Source of the DNA: Ligustrum vulgare
Lineage: Eukaryota > Streptophyta > Magnoliopsida > Lamiales > Oleaceae
DNA: 64,000 nt
Reading direction: 5' to 3'
NCBI GenBank assembly: GCA_963555705.1
Contig: OY743189.1
Coordinates: forward strand, 3,303,501 to 3,367,500
Below are positions 24,501 through 34,918 of this stretch, one piece after another. The position numbers and the translations under genes are program-made. The notes below the pieces were generated by a model that saw only the letters and a program-made list of their open reading frames with translations, ran no database searches and was not told the origin of the DNA. The number at the start of each line of letters is the position of its first letter. Within the stretch, counting starts at the first letter, position 1.

Positions 24501-25014
24501 AAGCCGTGGAGTTTGCATGTGGAATATTTGAGGGGATGGAATGATGGTGTTGGAGAATATTAGGTGTAAAGGTGGGGAAAAATATAAAAACGAGGGGTGT
24601 GATTAGATTTAGGATAAATAGGCTTAATTTAGGATACTTAACTAAAATTGGACTAACTACGATTAAGGAATGAAATTAAAATTGATATATTTTGGACTTA
24701 AAATAAATTTGAAAATAAATAAATATTGAGATAAAAATTGAATTACGTATTTGGACTTGAAATAATTTGAATAAGTAAAATTGAGATATTTTAATAAATT
24801 TGGAATTCAAAATGATTTTGAAAATAATACTTTGAATAAATAATTAAAATAACATAATTTTAGAAATTCGAATTTTAATTTAAAATCGAACAAATTCGAT
24901 ATTTCTTGACTTGGCTAGACGAATCCGTCGCGGCATTAATTTCAAAACAATAGCGACTCAATTTTCTAAATATTAAAATAATTATTTATTGTATAAAAAT
25001 TCTGGGTCGCTATA
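21552..25014 (-). repeat. LARD 5' LTR (3,463 bp)
   Basis: Near-identical to 15249-18711. Differences seen: two near 22493, and one each near 23217, 23360, 24379 and 24405. Both LTRs start TATA rather than TGTA in element sense, so the unusual terminus belongs to the family rather than to one copy. Confidence 0.92.
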
Positions 25015-25019
25015 CCTAT

Positions 25020-25158
25020 ATTCCCTTTCACGCCGTTGAGCAAGTTCTGCACTATGCGTATCTACTGAGTTCTTAACCTTCCCAAACTTCGCATCTAATT
25101 TCGCATCAAAATTCGCTTCCAATTTTGCAAATAACTCCTCAAACTGTTTCTCCATCAT
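25020..25158 (-). CDS. noa-C ORF, N-terminal part
   Basis: Starts at ATG 25158 (MMEKQFEELFAK). The segment [13 protein letters not shown] is nearly the same as residues 37-49 of CRM-A gag, so the N-terminus derives from, or shares ancestry with, gag. It is interrupted by the LARD at 25014 and continues at 15248. An upstream in-frame ATG analogous to that of noa-D is absent here (AAG in its place). Confidence 0.7.
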
Positions 25159-25699
25159 GACAAGCAGAGAAGATTGATGGTGATCTTTCCTAGATGATGA
25201 AATTTCGTGAAATTTGGACTTTGTGGAATGGAATGGAATAATAGTTTGACCCAAGGACTAATAATGAATTTTAATTTTGACTTGGAAGGCAAGGAATATC
25301 AATTATTTAAGGAAATTCAAGAAAGTGGTTCTTGAATTTCGGAGTGACTTTTTTTTTTTTGTGAATTATGATGAATTTTCGGAATTAATAAAAATAAAAA
25401 AAATATAATTTTTTTTTTAATAAAATTCGAAAATTAGACACGAACGCAACAAAACAAACGGGACAGGATTTGGAAAACAATCGAATAAGAAAAACACTTT
25501 TGATTTTTTAAGGACGACTCTTATGGATCAAACTGGAAAAAAATTTACTGGCAAGAAGAACAAGAAAAATTGAAAACAAAGACTCAAATAACAAAAATAG
25601 GATTGGATGATTTTTATGGGACTCGATGATAAACATAAAAATCAAACTGGATAGAAAAAACACAAGAACCTGAATTCAGAGTCCAGCTCTGATACCATA
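25159..25699 (-). other. noa-C leader and PBS
   Basis: Untranslated leader on the minus strand with poly-A/T tracts. The PBS complement is at 25683-25697, followed by TA and the LTR. No ORF of note. Confidence 0.8.
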
Positions 25700-26408
25700 T
25701 GATGTGATCCTGGGAGGGGGTCACGATGACCACGCGGAATGAACGCCGGGAAAGTTCCGAATTCAGGTTGGAACGGACGATAACACTACAACCCGAGCCT
25801 CACGACGCAAGAACCACGGGTATATTAAACCCAAGACCCGTTACGATGCGGAAATAAGAACCGTAATGGTTTGAACGCCACAAAGGATGCCCACGCCTTT
25901 GATAAGTTCGATTGTTTTGAATGCCACAAATATCCCACAATATTTGATAAGTTCGAAGTTTGTTCAATTCCAGAACAATGTTGAGAAAACACTCAATATA
26001 ATTTTCATTCATCAAAAGTATTCTGTTTTTACATTGAATGGAAAAGCATATAAATAGGCAAAATAAAACCTAATCGCTAACTGACTCTGAATAGAATTCT
26101 AATTAAACTAGAATACTAAATTAGGAAAATAACCTAAAAACCAAAATTACCAAAATTGGAAAAAGAATTAAAAACCAATAAAGGAAATACAAATCAACTG
26201 CAATACTAAAAATCCTGAAAATCTGATTCCGCCGCTTACGGCCGTAAAAGTCGGACTTACGGCCGTAAGTCCTTCTCTGATCAAAATGTCACCATATTAG
26301 TTACGGTCGTGAAGATTGATGTTACGACCATGAAATTCCATGTAGAATATTGTTGAATTGCCCGTGTCTTGATTTCTCCTTTTTTATCGCCTTTTCCGGA
26401 TCACATCA
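25700..26408 (-). repeat. noa-C 5' LTR (709 bp), antisense
   Basis: Plus-strand ends TGATGTGATCCTGGG and GGATCACATCA, then target duplication GTTAT. It carries no extra 71-bp unit, although the internal region near the 3' LTR keeps two. Confidence 0.92.
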
Positions 26409-26413
26409 GTTAT

Positions 26414-26879
26414 TGTTTCCAATTAAATTAGGACTCTATTTTGATAGATTTTATGTATTCCCTAATTAGATTAGATTTTATTTAGTTTCCTAGTAGACTA
26501 GGATTTTTATTCTGGTTGCCTATATAAAGGCGTCTTCATTGTAATACAAGAATATAAGACTTTGATTATTGAATGAAATATATTGAGTGTTTTTACTCTC
26601 TAAAGGTGAGGATTCCCTTTAATTCGAACTTATCAAATGTTGTGAGATATTTGTGGCGTTCACCAAATTGAACTTATCAAGGATCTGGACATTCCTTGTG
26701 GCGTTCAAACCATTACGGTTCTTGTTTCCGCATCGTAATGGGTCTCGAGTTTAATATGCCCCATGTTCTTGCGTCGTGAGGCTCGGGTCGTATTGTTACC
26801 GTCCGTTCCAACCTGGATTCGGAACTTTCCTGGCGTTAATTCCGCGTGTTCGTCGTGACCCCCTCCCGGGATCACATCA
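26414..26879 (+). repeat. noa-D 5' LTR, second part
   Basis: Continues the LTR begun at 13013; total about 815 bp. A clear TATA box TATATAAA lies at 26521-26528. Two R/U5 hairpins at 26626-26661 and 26670-26706 have different stems. Ends CCCGGGATCACATCA. Confidence 0.9.
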
Positions 26880-27266
26880 TCTGGTATCAGAGCTGGACTC
26901 TGAATTCAGGTTTATTCTATCCCAGTTTGATTTTGTATTTTTATCATAGAGTCTTCATAAAATCATCCATATCTTGTTATTGGGTCTTTTTTTCTTTAGT
27001 TTTCTTTTCTTCGTGTTCTTCGTGCCAGTAAAAATTCCCATTATTTGATCCATACAAAATTCCATCAAAAATTCAATCTTGTTTATTTTATTCGATTCTT
27101 GTCCAAATCCTGTCCCGTTTGTTTTGCCGTGTTTGTTGTCGAGTTTCGGATTTATAAAAAAAAAAAAATTCTAAATTTTTTTTAATTTTTTTTTATTTCA
27201 TCCATTATTCAAAAAAAAAAAAAAGTGGAAATATTCGAAAATTCAAGGACCACTTCCTTGAGTTTC
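26880..27266 (+). other. noa-D leader with PBS
   Basis: PBS TGGTATCAGAGC at 26882-26893, complementary to initiator tRNA-Met as known for plant LTR elements. The rest is T/A-rich leader without an ORF. Ends with the GTTTC copy (27262-27266) of the target duplication of the solo LTR. Confidence 0.85.
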
Positions 27267-28211
27267 TGATGAGAACCCGGGAGGGGTTCCTCGTCTAGCT
27301 CGCGAAATTAACGCTTGGAAAGTTCCGAATCCAGGTTGGAACGGACGATAACAATGCAACCCGGACCTCACGACGTAAGAACCAGGGGTATATTAAACCC
27401 GAGACCCGTTACGATACGGAGATAAGAACCACAAAGGGGGAACGCCACAAGGAATGTCCAGATCCTTGATAAGTTCAATTGTTTTGAACGCCACAAGATT
27501 TGAATCTTGATAAGTTCGATATTTAAAGGGAAAATCCTCACCTTTAGAGAGAGTAAAAACAATCAATAATTTTATTCATCAAAAGTATTCTGTTTTTACA
27601 TTTAATGGAAAAGCATATAAATAGGCAAAATAAACCCTAGTCGCTAACTGACTCTGAATAGAATTCTAATTATGCTAAAATAGCTAAAACAACTAAAATA
27701 ACCAAAATAAATTAGAACTAAAGAAAACCCTAACCGCCTAATTAATTCAAAACTGTGGCGCCTAAGTTACGGCCGTGACTTATGAGTTTATGGCCGTAAC
27801 TAAGCTACGGATTAAAAATTAAAAACATATGTTACGGCCGTGAAAATTTTATTTACGGCCGTAAGTGACATTCTGAACAAAATAATAAAAGTTACAAAAC
27901 TCTGTTTACGGCCGTGAGTATTTGGATTACGGCCGTGAATACTTCCACTTCATTTACGGCCGTGAGATCATGCGTTACGGCCGTAATTGCCTTTCTGCAA
28001 AATTTCGTGATGTTGATGTTACGGTCGTAAAATGGGTGTTACGGCCGTAAGTCAGCTTCTGCCCAATTTTTCTGATCCTTTGACATTAATTGATCTGATT
28101 TGAATCTCGACTCGAGCCCAACATAAAACTTGTCCATTTTCCCATGTAGAATTTTGTTGAATTGCCCGTATCTTGATTTCTCATTTGTGACGCCTTTTCC
28201 GGATCACATCA
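27267..28211 (-). repeat. Solo LTR of noa-E type (945 bp)
   Basis: Antisense LTR with perfect 5-bp target duplication GTTTC (27262-27266, 28212-28216) and no internal sequence, so it is a solo LTR formed by LTR-LTR recombination. It carries at least nine palindrome cores (27760-28050) and two R/U5 hairpins of different stem classes (27450-27515). Confidence 0.93.
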
Positions 28212-28266
28212 GTTTCATAACTCCTTGTTATCAAATCTTTCCATTCCATTCCACATCCTACCCACA

Positions 28267-28770
28267 ATGTCTAAATTCAGGGAAAAACCTCAAACAGTTC
28301 CTAGAGTTAGGTGGGAGAATAGGAATGATCATAAACCTAGAGTTGGAATTGGGGATGAGCTGAAAGTATTGAAAGATGGTGCCTCAAAAATAGGGGACGG
28401 TGTCTCGGAAATGAGGGATGAATTTGATGAGGTGAGAATGATGTTAAAGCAGTTAAAAGAGGAGATGATTGTAAAGGGAGCAAGGGAAAAATTAGCCAAG
28501 TTGCAACGGGAAAGTGAAAGGGAGGCTGAGCCTGAATTACAAAGGGGGAGTGAGTGTGAGATTATAACAAAGCCTCTTCTTGTTAAGAATATTGAATTTG
28601 AAGAGTTGAAATTTGAAGTAGTTGATCAAACTCCGAATTTTGAAGTAGATGATAAAAGTGTTGTGGAGGTTTTTGAGCTTGAGAACTTTGAAAATGAATG
28701 TGTGGCGGGGCGTGAGAGTAAAAATATTGAGCAAGAGAGTGAAAAGATTGAAAGAAGGGAAAAAAAATAG
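28267..28770 (+). CDS. noa-D charged ORF, frameshifted
   Basis: Unknown function. ATG at 28267 (MSKFREKPQTVPRV), 167 codons to TAG at 28768. Features: RNDHKPRVGIG (also in noa-E as HKPRVGIG), then a predicted coiled coil (MRDEFDEVRMMLKQLKEEM) and an acidic tail. A run of A at 28761-28767 shifts the frame; the homologous C-terminus (SFLQ ... FPFDPGG) continues out of frame to about 29042. The copy at 59568-60232 is open longer. Confidence 0.7.
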   Translation: MSKFREKPQTVPRVRWENRNDHKPRVGIGDELKVLKDGASKIGDGVSEMRDEFDEVRMMLKQLKEEMIVKGAREKLAKLQRESEREAEPELQRGSECEIITKPLLVKNIEFEELKFEVVDQTPNFEVDDKSVVEVFELENFENECVAGRESKNIEQESEKIERREKK

Positions 28771-29090
28771 CCTTGTTGTGGGAAGAGAGGATGTGGTGAT
28801 GATTCCTCGTGAGTACAGGGATCCATAATTTGTACCTTATGAAACTAATAATTCCCTCCCCATTTTTTTAAAATCCTTCTTGCAGGATCGAAATAACCAG
28901 AAGTTTGAGCCCCACCACATATGGCCAAGGAAGCTCACATTTCGATCAATACATATAATTCAAGTAATTGGGATCTATCGGTTGGTCCTTTGGCATGAAA
29001 GCAAAGGATTTCCATTTGATCCAGGGGGTGCACTGAAACATCATTAACAAAGCTATGATTCGGGACGAATCATTCTAAAGAAGGGGAGAA
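28771..29090 (+). pseudogene. noa-D ORF tail and 3' internal region
   Basis: Out-of-frame continuation of the ORF, then the hairpin GATTCGGGACGAATC and PPT AAAGAAGGGGAGAA ending at 29090, immediately before the LTR start TGATGAGAATCATGG. Confidence 0.75.
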
Positions 29091-29561
29091 TGATGAGAAT
29101 CATGGCGGGCTTGACATAAAAAATCAAATATTCAAGCCAAAATGAGAATTCAAACAGGTTCGGAGAGCTTCAAAGATCAAATCAGGTCAAAATGGATCAG
29201 AACTGTTTTTACGGCCGTAAGCTAGCTTGTCACGGCCGTAAGTTATCCTCGGGTGGAAATTAAAGAGTTGCAAGATTTTAACAATTACGGCCGTGACAAC
29301 ATTCCTTACGGCCGTAACTGTACTTCTGCTTAAGGATTACGGCCGTGACCATAAACTTACGGCCGTAACTGTTAAAATCTTGCAACTCTTTAATTTCCAC
29401 CCGAGGATGACTTACGGCCTTGACAAGCTAGCTTACGGCCGTAAAAACAGTTCTAATCCATTTTGACCTGATTTGATCTTTGAAGCTCTCCGAACCTGTT
29501 TGAATTCTCATTTTGGCTTGAATATTTGATTTTTCTGTCAAGCCCGCCATGATTCTCATCA
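29091..29561. repeat. Inverted LTR-start palindrome at the right end of noa-D
   Basis: The first 193 bases of the noa-D LTR in sense (29091-29283) are followed by 86 bp of U3 and then the inverted copy (29370-29561), arms about 97 percent alike by eye. The right edge reads GATTCTCATCA and abuts the target duplication CCTAT, so both termini of this insertion are U3 ends. Confidence 0.88.
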
Positions 29562-30254
29562 CCTATAGTAATGTCCAGGCACAAATCGTTTTCTCATAAG
29601 GTCCTTCAACTCATCACAAGTTTCAATAGGCCTCTCTCCATTCCTCCTTTTACTAGTAACCAATTGATCCCACCATACTATAGCATAATCAGTAAATTTT
29701 ACGACTGCCAATTTAACCTTTTTAGTTTCAGAATAATTATGACAATCAAAAATTAATTCTACCCTCTATTCCAATTCAAAATAAACGTCCGGATTACTTT
29801 TACCTTGAAACGAGGGAATGGACATTTTAATATTACCAACATGCCCATCTACATCATCCCTACGATCACGCCTATATCCCCTATCACGTCTTTCTCCCCA
29901 ATCTCGTGTCCTTCCAACACTAGTAATAGACAATTCACCACTATCTTCATAACTATCAACAACCTCAACATGTTCATTCCTAGCTCTAAACTGTTGGTTG
30001 AAGTCATACCTTAGTGGTCTCCGTAAATTAGGAAAATTGCGCGGTTTTTCCTGACTTGGTTGAACAATTCCCGCACCACGTGTCTCCCCCGGATTATTTG
30101 TTCTTTCCACATTCACTCAGGATTGGGGACCAAATTTTGCTTCCAACTTGGCATCCAACCTCGCCTCCAATTTTGTAAATTGTTCCTCCATCATTGCAAG
30201 CATTTTAAAATCTTCAAGATCCTTTTCCGTCGTCGAAGCTTCCTTCTGTGACAT
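29562..30254 (-). pseudogene. CRM-B gag, N-terminal half
   Basis: ATG at 30254 (MSQKEA). It has an N-terminal helical region (MMEEQFTKLEARLDAKLEAK), a basic RG/RD-rich stretch and the start of the capsid-like domain ([16 protein letters not shown]). An in-frame TGA follows FGPQS, and a second stop follows VYFELE. Continues at 13012 beyond the noa-D insertion. Confidence 0.85.
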
Positions 30255-30700
30255 GGATAGTATTATAGAAAAGAGAAAAAAAAATTAAATAAAGATCCTC
30301 ACATGTTTTATCACTCGTGTATCACTCGATTTTGGTTTTTTTCCCTCTATTAATCTCACCACTCTGCCTTTTTCCTCTCTTTTCCCTTTTTCCCACGTTC
30401 TCAAAGAACCCACCAAACTAGTTACGGATTTGGTCCTTGTGGAATGAACCCCAAAGTGCAAATAAGGAAAGTTGATGGAAAATATTGGAATTAGGAAGTT
30501 TAAGAAGAAAATTATGGAAACAAGAATTCTATTTCAAGAAGAAGTTTTATAGAATCATAAATAAGGAATTTAACGGAAAAAAAGATTGTTGGAAGATTTG
30601 CCAATGATTATTTTCCAAGAAATGATTTTTTGAATTATCTTGGAAAAATTTTCTTGTTTCTTGTATCAAATCAACTACCCTTTTTTTTTTTGTAATTTTC

Positions 30701-30736
<36 letters not shown>

Positions 30737-30914
30737 TCTCAACAAGAACAACCAAGAATAAGAAACAAAAATTAGCAAATCTTGAATTTTTGACGAATTT
30801 CAAGAAATAAGAATTGGAATAATTTTTTTTTTTGGGAATGAATAATAACTGGAAATAAAAGAAAAGAATTGGAATACTAAATACTTGGATTTAGAGACAG
30901 ACTCTGATACCAGA
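30255..30914 (-). other. CRM-B leader and PBS
   Basis: Leader with long T runs near 30700-30735. The PBS complement CTCTGATACCA is at 30902-30912, two bases from the LTR. No ORF. Confidence 0.85.
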
Positions 30915-31816
30915 TGATGTGATCCGATATGGGGATCACCAAGAGCACACGGAATTAAACGCCGGAAAGCTCTAAAATCCAAGATAGTAGACGGTAACAA
31001 TGCAACCCCGACCTCACGACGTAAGAACTATGGGTATATTAAACCCAAAACCAGTTACGATGAGGAGATAAGAACCACAAAAGGGGAACGCCACAAAGGT
31101 TGTAAAATCCTTTGATAAGTTCGAATTTGTACAACGAGAACAAGAAGAAAATTAAGGGAATATCTCACCTTTAATATCATTAATCTCAAAAATAAAAGTT
31201 GTTGTTTACAATGCTGAATAAAGCTATAAAAATAGGCTAACAAAATAAAGCAACTAAAAATAAATTATAATTCAACTAAAACTAAAACGCCTAACATTAT
31301 CCTAAATTTCGGTGCCTAAGTTACGGTCGTAACTTTTAAGTTTACGGCCGTAAGTGACTCAGGGTCTAAAAATCAAAACATATGTTACGGCCGAGACAAT
31401 GTCTTTTACGGTCGTAAGCGACTCTCTGAACAAAAAAAATAAAAACTACTAAACTTTATTTACAGCCGTGAGGATTTGTATTACGGCCGTAAGTCCTCTT
31501 CTGCATAATTTTGTGTTGATGATGTTACGGCCGTGAGATCATAGTTTACGGCCGTAATTTTTGGGCGTTACGGCCGTGAATCTGTTGTTTCCCAATTTCT
31601 TGTTGTTCCTTGATCCAAATTCATTGTAATAACTTTGGCTCATCTTCCACTTTGATATGCAACGTAAATGAGGTCTTTGCACTCGAGCACTCATCCATCC
31701 ACGCTTGCATTAATCCTTGCATTGCCTACTTGATTCTTTTGGCTCTTTGCCTCGTTATTGGTCCTACCGGCACGTGCAACGAGTCAACGCTCTTCGAGCC
31801 ACTCCGGAACTCATCA
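30915..31816 (-). repeat. CRM-B 5' LTR (902 bp), antisense
   Basis: Plus-strand start TGATGTGATCCGATATGG, end CCGGAACTCATCA. It contains the integrase-tail frame, palindromes 31315-31580 and the R/U5 hairpin near 31091-31127. It inserted into an antisense noa-D LTR that resumes at 31817. Confidence 0.9.
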
Positions 31817-32410
31817 GGGAAAGTTCCGAATTCAGGTTGGAACGGACTGTAACACTACGACCCGAGCCTCACGACGCAAGAACCCGGAGCATATTAAACC
31901 CGAGACCCGTTACGATGCGGAAACAAGAACCGTAATGGTTTGAATGCCCCAAGGAATGTTCAGATCCTTGATAAGTTCAATTTGTTGAACGCCACAAATA
32001 TTACACTATATTTGATAAGTTCGCATTAAAGGGAATCCTCACCTTTAGAAAGTAAAAACACTGAATATGTTTTATTCAATAATCAAAGTCTGTTTTCGAA
32101 TTACAATCAAGATGCCTTTATATAGGCAACCAGAATAAAGATCCTAGTCTACTTAGGAAACTAAATAAAATCAAATCTAATTAGGGAATAGATAAAATCT
32201 ATCAAAATAGACTCATAATTTAATTGGAAACAATAACGAAAACAAAGTAAATCTAATCCTATAATTACGGAAATAAAAATCCGCATGATTTGCATTAATT
32301 TAGACTTACGGCCGTAATTGTTAAAATCTTGAAACTCTTTAATTTCCACCTGAGGATGACTTACGGTCGTGTGACAAGCTAGCTTACGGCCGTAAATACG
32401 GTTCCGATCC
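31817..32410 (-). repeat. noa-D 3' LTR, antisense, first part
   Basis: U5, R and part of U3 of a noa-D LTR lacking its outer 45-50 bp. It breaks off at GATCCATTTT; the missing LTR start continues with the same bases at 54795-54901. R/U5 hairpins at about 31940-32015 show a CAAATAT/ATATTTG stem. Confidence 0.85.
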
Positions 32411-32701
32411 ATTTTTACTTTGTTTTTATTATTGTTTCCAATTAAATTAGGACTCTATTTTGATAGGTTTTATCTATTCCCTAATTAGATTAGATTTTAT
32501 TTAGTTTCCTAAGTAGACTAGGATCTTTATTCTGGTTGCATATATAAAGGCGTCTTCATTGTAATAAAAGGGAAAGACTTTGATTATTGAATAAAATTAT
32601 TGAGCGTTTTTACTCTCTCTAAAGGTGAGGATTTTCCCTTTAAACAACAACCTTATCAAGATTCAAATCTTGTGGCGTTCAACAATTGAACTTATCAAAG
32701 G
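32411..32701 (+). repeat. Sense noa-D LTR segment inserted in the antisense LTR (left piece)
   Basis: Begins mid-LTR at TACTTTGTTTTT, has TATA box ATATATAAAG near 32540, and is split by noa-E (TSD AAAGG at 32697-32701 and 54460-54464). Continues at 54465 with U5, a mutated PBS and leader. Together with the antisense LTR it forms a large inverted repeat. Confidence 0.8.
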
Positions 32702-32855
32702 TGATGAGAACCTGGGAGGGGGTCCTCTTCGTAACTCGGGAATAACGCTTGGAAAGTTCAAAATCCAGGTTGAAACGGACGATAACAATGCAACCCCGAC
32801 CTCACGACGCAAGAACCAGGGGTATATTAAACCCGAGAACCGTTACGATGCGGAG
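32702..32855 (-). repeat. noa-E 3' LTR, U5 piece
   Basis: Antisense U5 starting TGATGAGAACCTGGG, stopping at GATGCGGAG, where a CRM-B LTR fragment begins. About 230 bp of LTR between here and 39354 are missing. Confidence 0.8.
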
Positions 32856-33012
32856 AATAATAGTTGTTGTTTACAATGCTGAATAAAGCCATATATATAG
32901 GCTAACAAAATAAAGAAACCTAAATAAACTAGAATTGCAAATAAACAAATGCATTTTCTTGTGCTTCTCCCCAATGGAATCCTACCAACACTAGTAATAG
33001 ATAATTCACCAC
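32856..33012 (-). pseudogene. Mosaic of CRM-B LTR, RNase H and gag fragments
   Basis: LTR R-region piece (32856-32946), then RNase H ([11 protein letters not shown], 32947-32986), then gag ([10 protein letters not shown], 32987-33012). The RNase H/gag junction equals that at 37590/37591, so both come from the same deleted CRM-B lineage. Confidence 0.75.
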
Positions 33013-33973
33013 TGATGTGATCCGGAAAAGAAGCTAACAATGTTATGATTCGGGACGAATCATCTTAAAGGAAGAGGGGATGATGTGATCCGGAAAAGGC
33101 GTCAAAAATGAGAAATCAAGATACGGGAAATTCAACAATATTCTACATGGAAAAATGAACAAGTTTCGTGTTGGGTTCGAGTCGAGATTCAAATCAAGTC
33201 AACGGATCAGAAAATCAGAAAATTGGGCAGAAGATGCGTTACGGCCGTAACATTGTTTCTCACGGCCGTAACTTATGAATTTCACGGCCGCATCACATTC
33301 CTCACGGCCGTAAATGAAAATTGGTATTTTTGTTCAGAATGAGATTTACGGCCGTAACATCAATCTTCACGGCCGTAACTAATATTGAGACATTTTGATC
33401 AGAGAAGGACATACGGCTGTAAGTCCGACTTTTACGGCCGTAATTGACGCAAATCAGATTTTTCGGGATTTTAGTATTTCAGTTGATTTGTGTTTCCTTT
33501 ATTGGTTTTTAATTCTTTTTCCAATTTTGGTAATTTTTGTTATTTTAGTATTTTAGGTATTTTAGCCTAATTAGAATTCTATTCAGAGTCAGTTAGCGAT
33601 TAGGGTTTATTTTGCCTATTTATATGCTTTTCCATTCAATGTAAAAAACAGAATACTTTTGATGAATGAAAAGTATATTGAGTGTTTTCTCAACATTGTT
33701 CTGGAATTGAACAAACTTCGAACTTATCAAATATTGTGGGATATTTGTGGTGTTCAACAAATCGAACTTATCAAAGGCGTGGGCATCCTTTGTGGCGTTC
33801 AAACCATAACGGTTCTTGTTTCCGCATCGTAACGGGTCTTGGGTTTAATATACCCATGGTTCTTGCGTCGTGAGGCTCGGGTTGTAGTGTTATCGTCCGT
33901 TCCAACCTGAATTCGGAACTTTCCCGGCGTTCATTCCGCGTGTTCGTCGTGACCCCCTCCCGGGATCACATCA
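33013..33973 (+). repeat. Solo noa-C LTR with an extra start unit
   Basis: Target duplication ACCAC (33008-33012, 33974-33978). The left end is a 68-bp unit (LTR start, hairpin, PPT), followed by a second LTR start at 33081; the right end is CCCGGGATCACATCA. It contains palindromes 33240-33450 and two R/U5 hairpins (33718-33800). Confidence 0.9.
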
Positions 33974-34291
33974 ACCACTATCCTCATCACTATCAACAAC
34001 CTCAACATGTTCATTCCTAGCTCTAATTTTTGGGTTGAAGTCATACCTTAGTGACCTCCGTAAATTAGGGAAATTGCGCGGTTGTTCCTGACGTGGTTGA
34101 AAAATTCCTACGCCACGTGTCTCCCTCGGATTATTAGGTTTTTCCACATTTACGCCGGACTGTGTACCAAATTTTGCTTCCAACTTGGCATCCAACCTCG
34201 CCTCCAATTTTGCAAAACGTTCCTCCATCATTGCAAGCATTTTAAAATCATGAAGATCCCTTTCCGTCGACGAAACTTCCTTCTGTGATAT
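33974..34291 (-). pseudogene. CRM-B gag N-terminal fragment
   Basis: Helical N-terminus (MMEERFAKLEARLDAKLEAK) and [19 protein letters not shown]. The start codon is ATA at 34289-34291 instead of ATG. Second unit of the tandem array of gag::RNase H deletion derivatives. Confidence 0.8.
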
Positions 34292-34918
34292 GGTTAGTAA
34301 TAAAGAAAACAGAAAAAAAAATTAATAAAGATCCTCACGTGTTTTATCACTCGTGTATTACTCGATTTTGGCTTTTTCCCTCTATTAATCTCACCACTCT
34401 GCCTTTTTCCTCTTTATTCCCTTTTTCCCACGTTTTCAAAGAACCCACCAAACTAGTCATGGATTTGGTCCTTGTGGAATAAACCCCAAAGTGCAAATAA
34501 GGAAAGTTGATGGAAAAATTGGAATTAGGCAGTTTAGGAAGGATATTATAGAAACAAGAATTCTATTTCAAGTAGAAGTTTTATGGAAACAAGAATAAGG
34601 AATTTAATGGAAACAAGAATTGTTGGAAAGATTTGCCAAATATTATTTTCTTGATTTCTTGTTCAAATCAACAACACTACTTTTCTATTTTTTTTTTTTT
34701 TTTTCGTAAATTTCGGATTTTTTTTTTTTTTTTTTTGCTACTCAAAAAAAATAATCAAGAATAAGAAACAGAAATTGGCAAATCTTGAATTTCTGACGAA
34801 TTTCAAGAAACAAGAATTGGAATGAATCTTTTTTTTTTGAATGATTAATAACTGGAAATAAAAGAAAAAGAACAGGAATACTAAATAATTGGATTTAGAG
34901 ACAGGCTCTGATACCAGA
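34292..34918 (-). other. CRM-B leader (array unit 2)
   Basis: Untranslated leader with T runs; PBS complement GCTCTGATACCA ends at 34916, two bases before the LTR. Confidence 0.8.

Larger units (their letters stand above)
15249..25014 (-). mobile_element. LARD-like non-autonomous LTR element
   Basis: 9,766 bp with target duplication CCTAT (15244-15248, 25015-25019). Both LTRs are exactly 3,463 bp, with about six substitutions seen by eye and no indel, so the insertion is recent. The minus strand reads TATAGCGACCC...GGGGCGCTACA, followed by AG and PBS TTGGTATCAGAGC. The internal region has no coding capacity. LTR size and an empty interior fit the LARD class; the parental autonomous family cannot be told from this sequence. 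Confidence 0.92.
13363..26408 (-). mobile_element. noa-C element, antisense, split by a LARD
   Basis: Complete minus-strand element with target duplication GTTAT on both sides and LTRs of 708 and 709 bp that differ at roughly ten sites by eye. Without the LARD it is about 3.3 kb. It has a PBS complement at 25683-25697, one ORF and three PPT copies. No RT or integrase is present. Confidence 0.92.
13013..29561 (+). mobile_element. noa-D element with later insertions
   Basis: Inserted in antisense CRM-B gag. Flanks are CCTGT (13008-13012) and CCTAT (29562-29566), a target duplication with one change. The 5' LTR is 13013-13362 plus 26414-26879, then PBS, leader, solo LTR insert, a Glu-rich ORF at 28267, and a PPT. 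Its right terminus is unusual: an inverted copy of the LTR start rather than a U5 end. Confidence 0.85.

Noticed and set aside
30660..30735. Poly-T tract as terminator or integration tail
   Set aside because: Similar T/A runs occur in every CRM leader, so it is part of the leader, not a separate signal.
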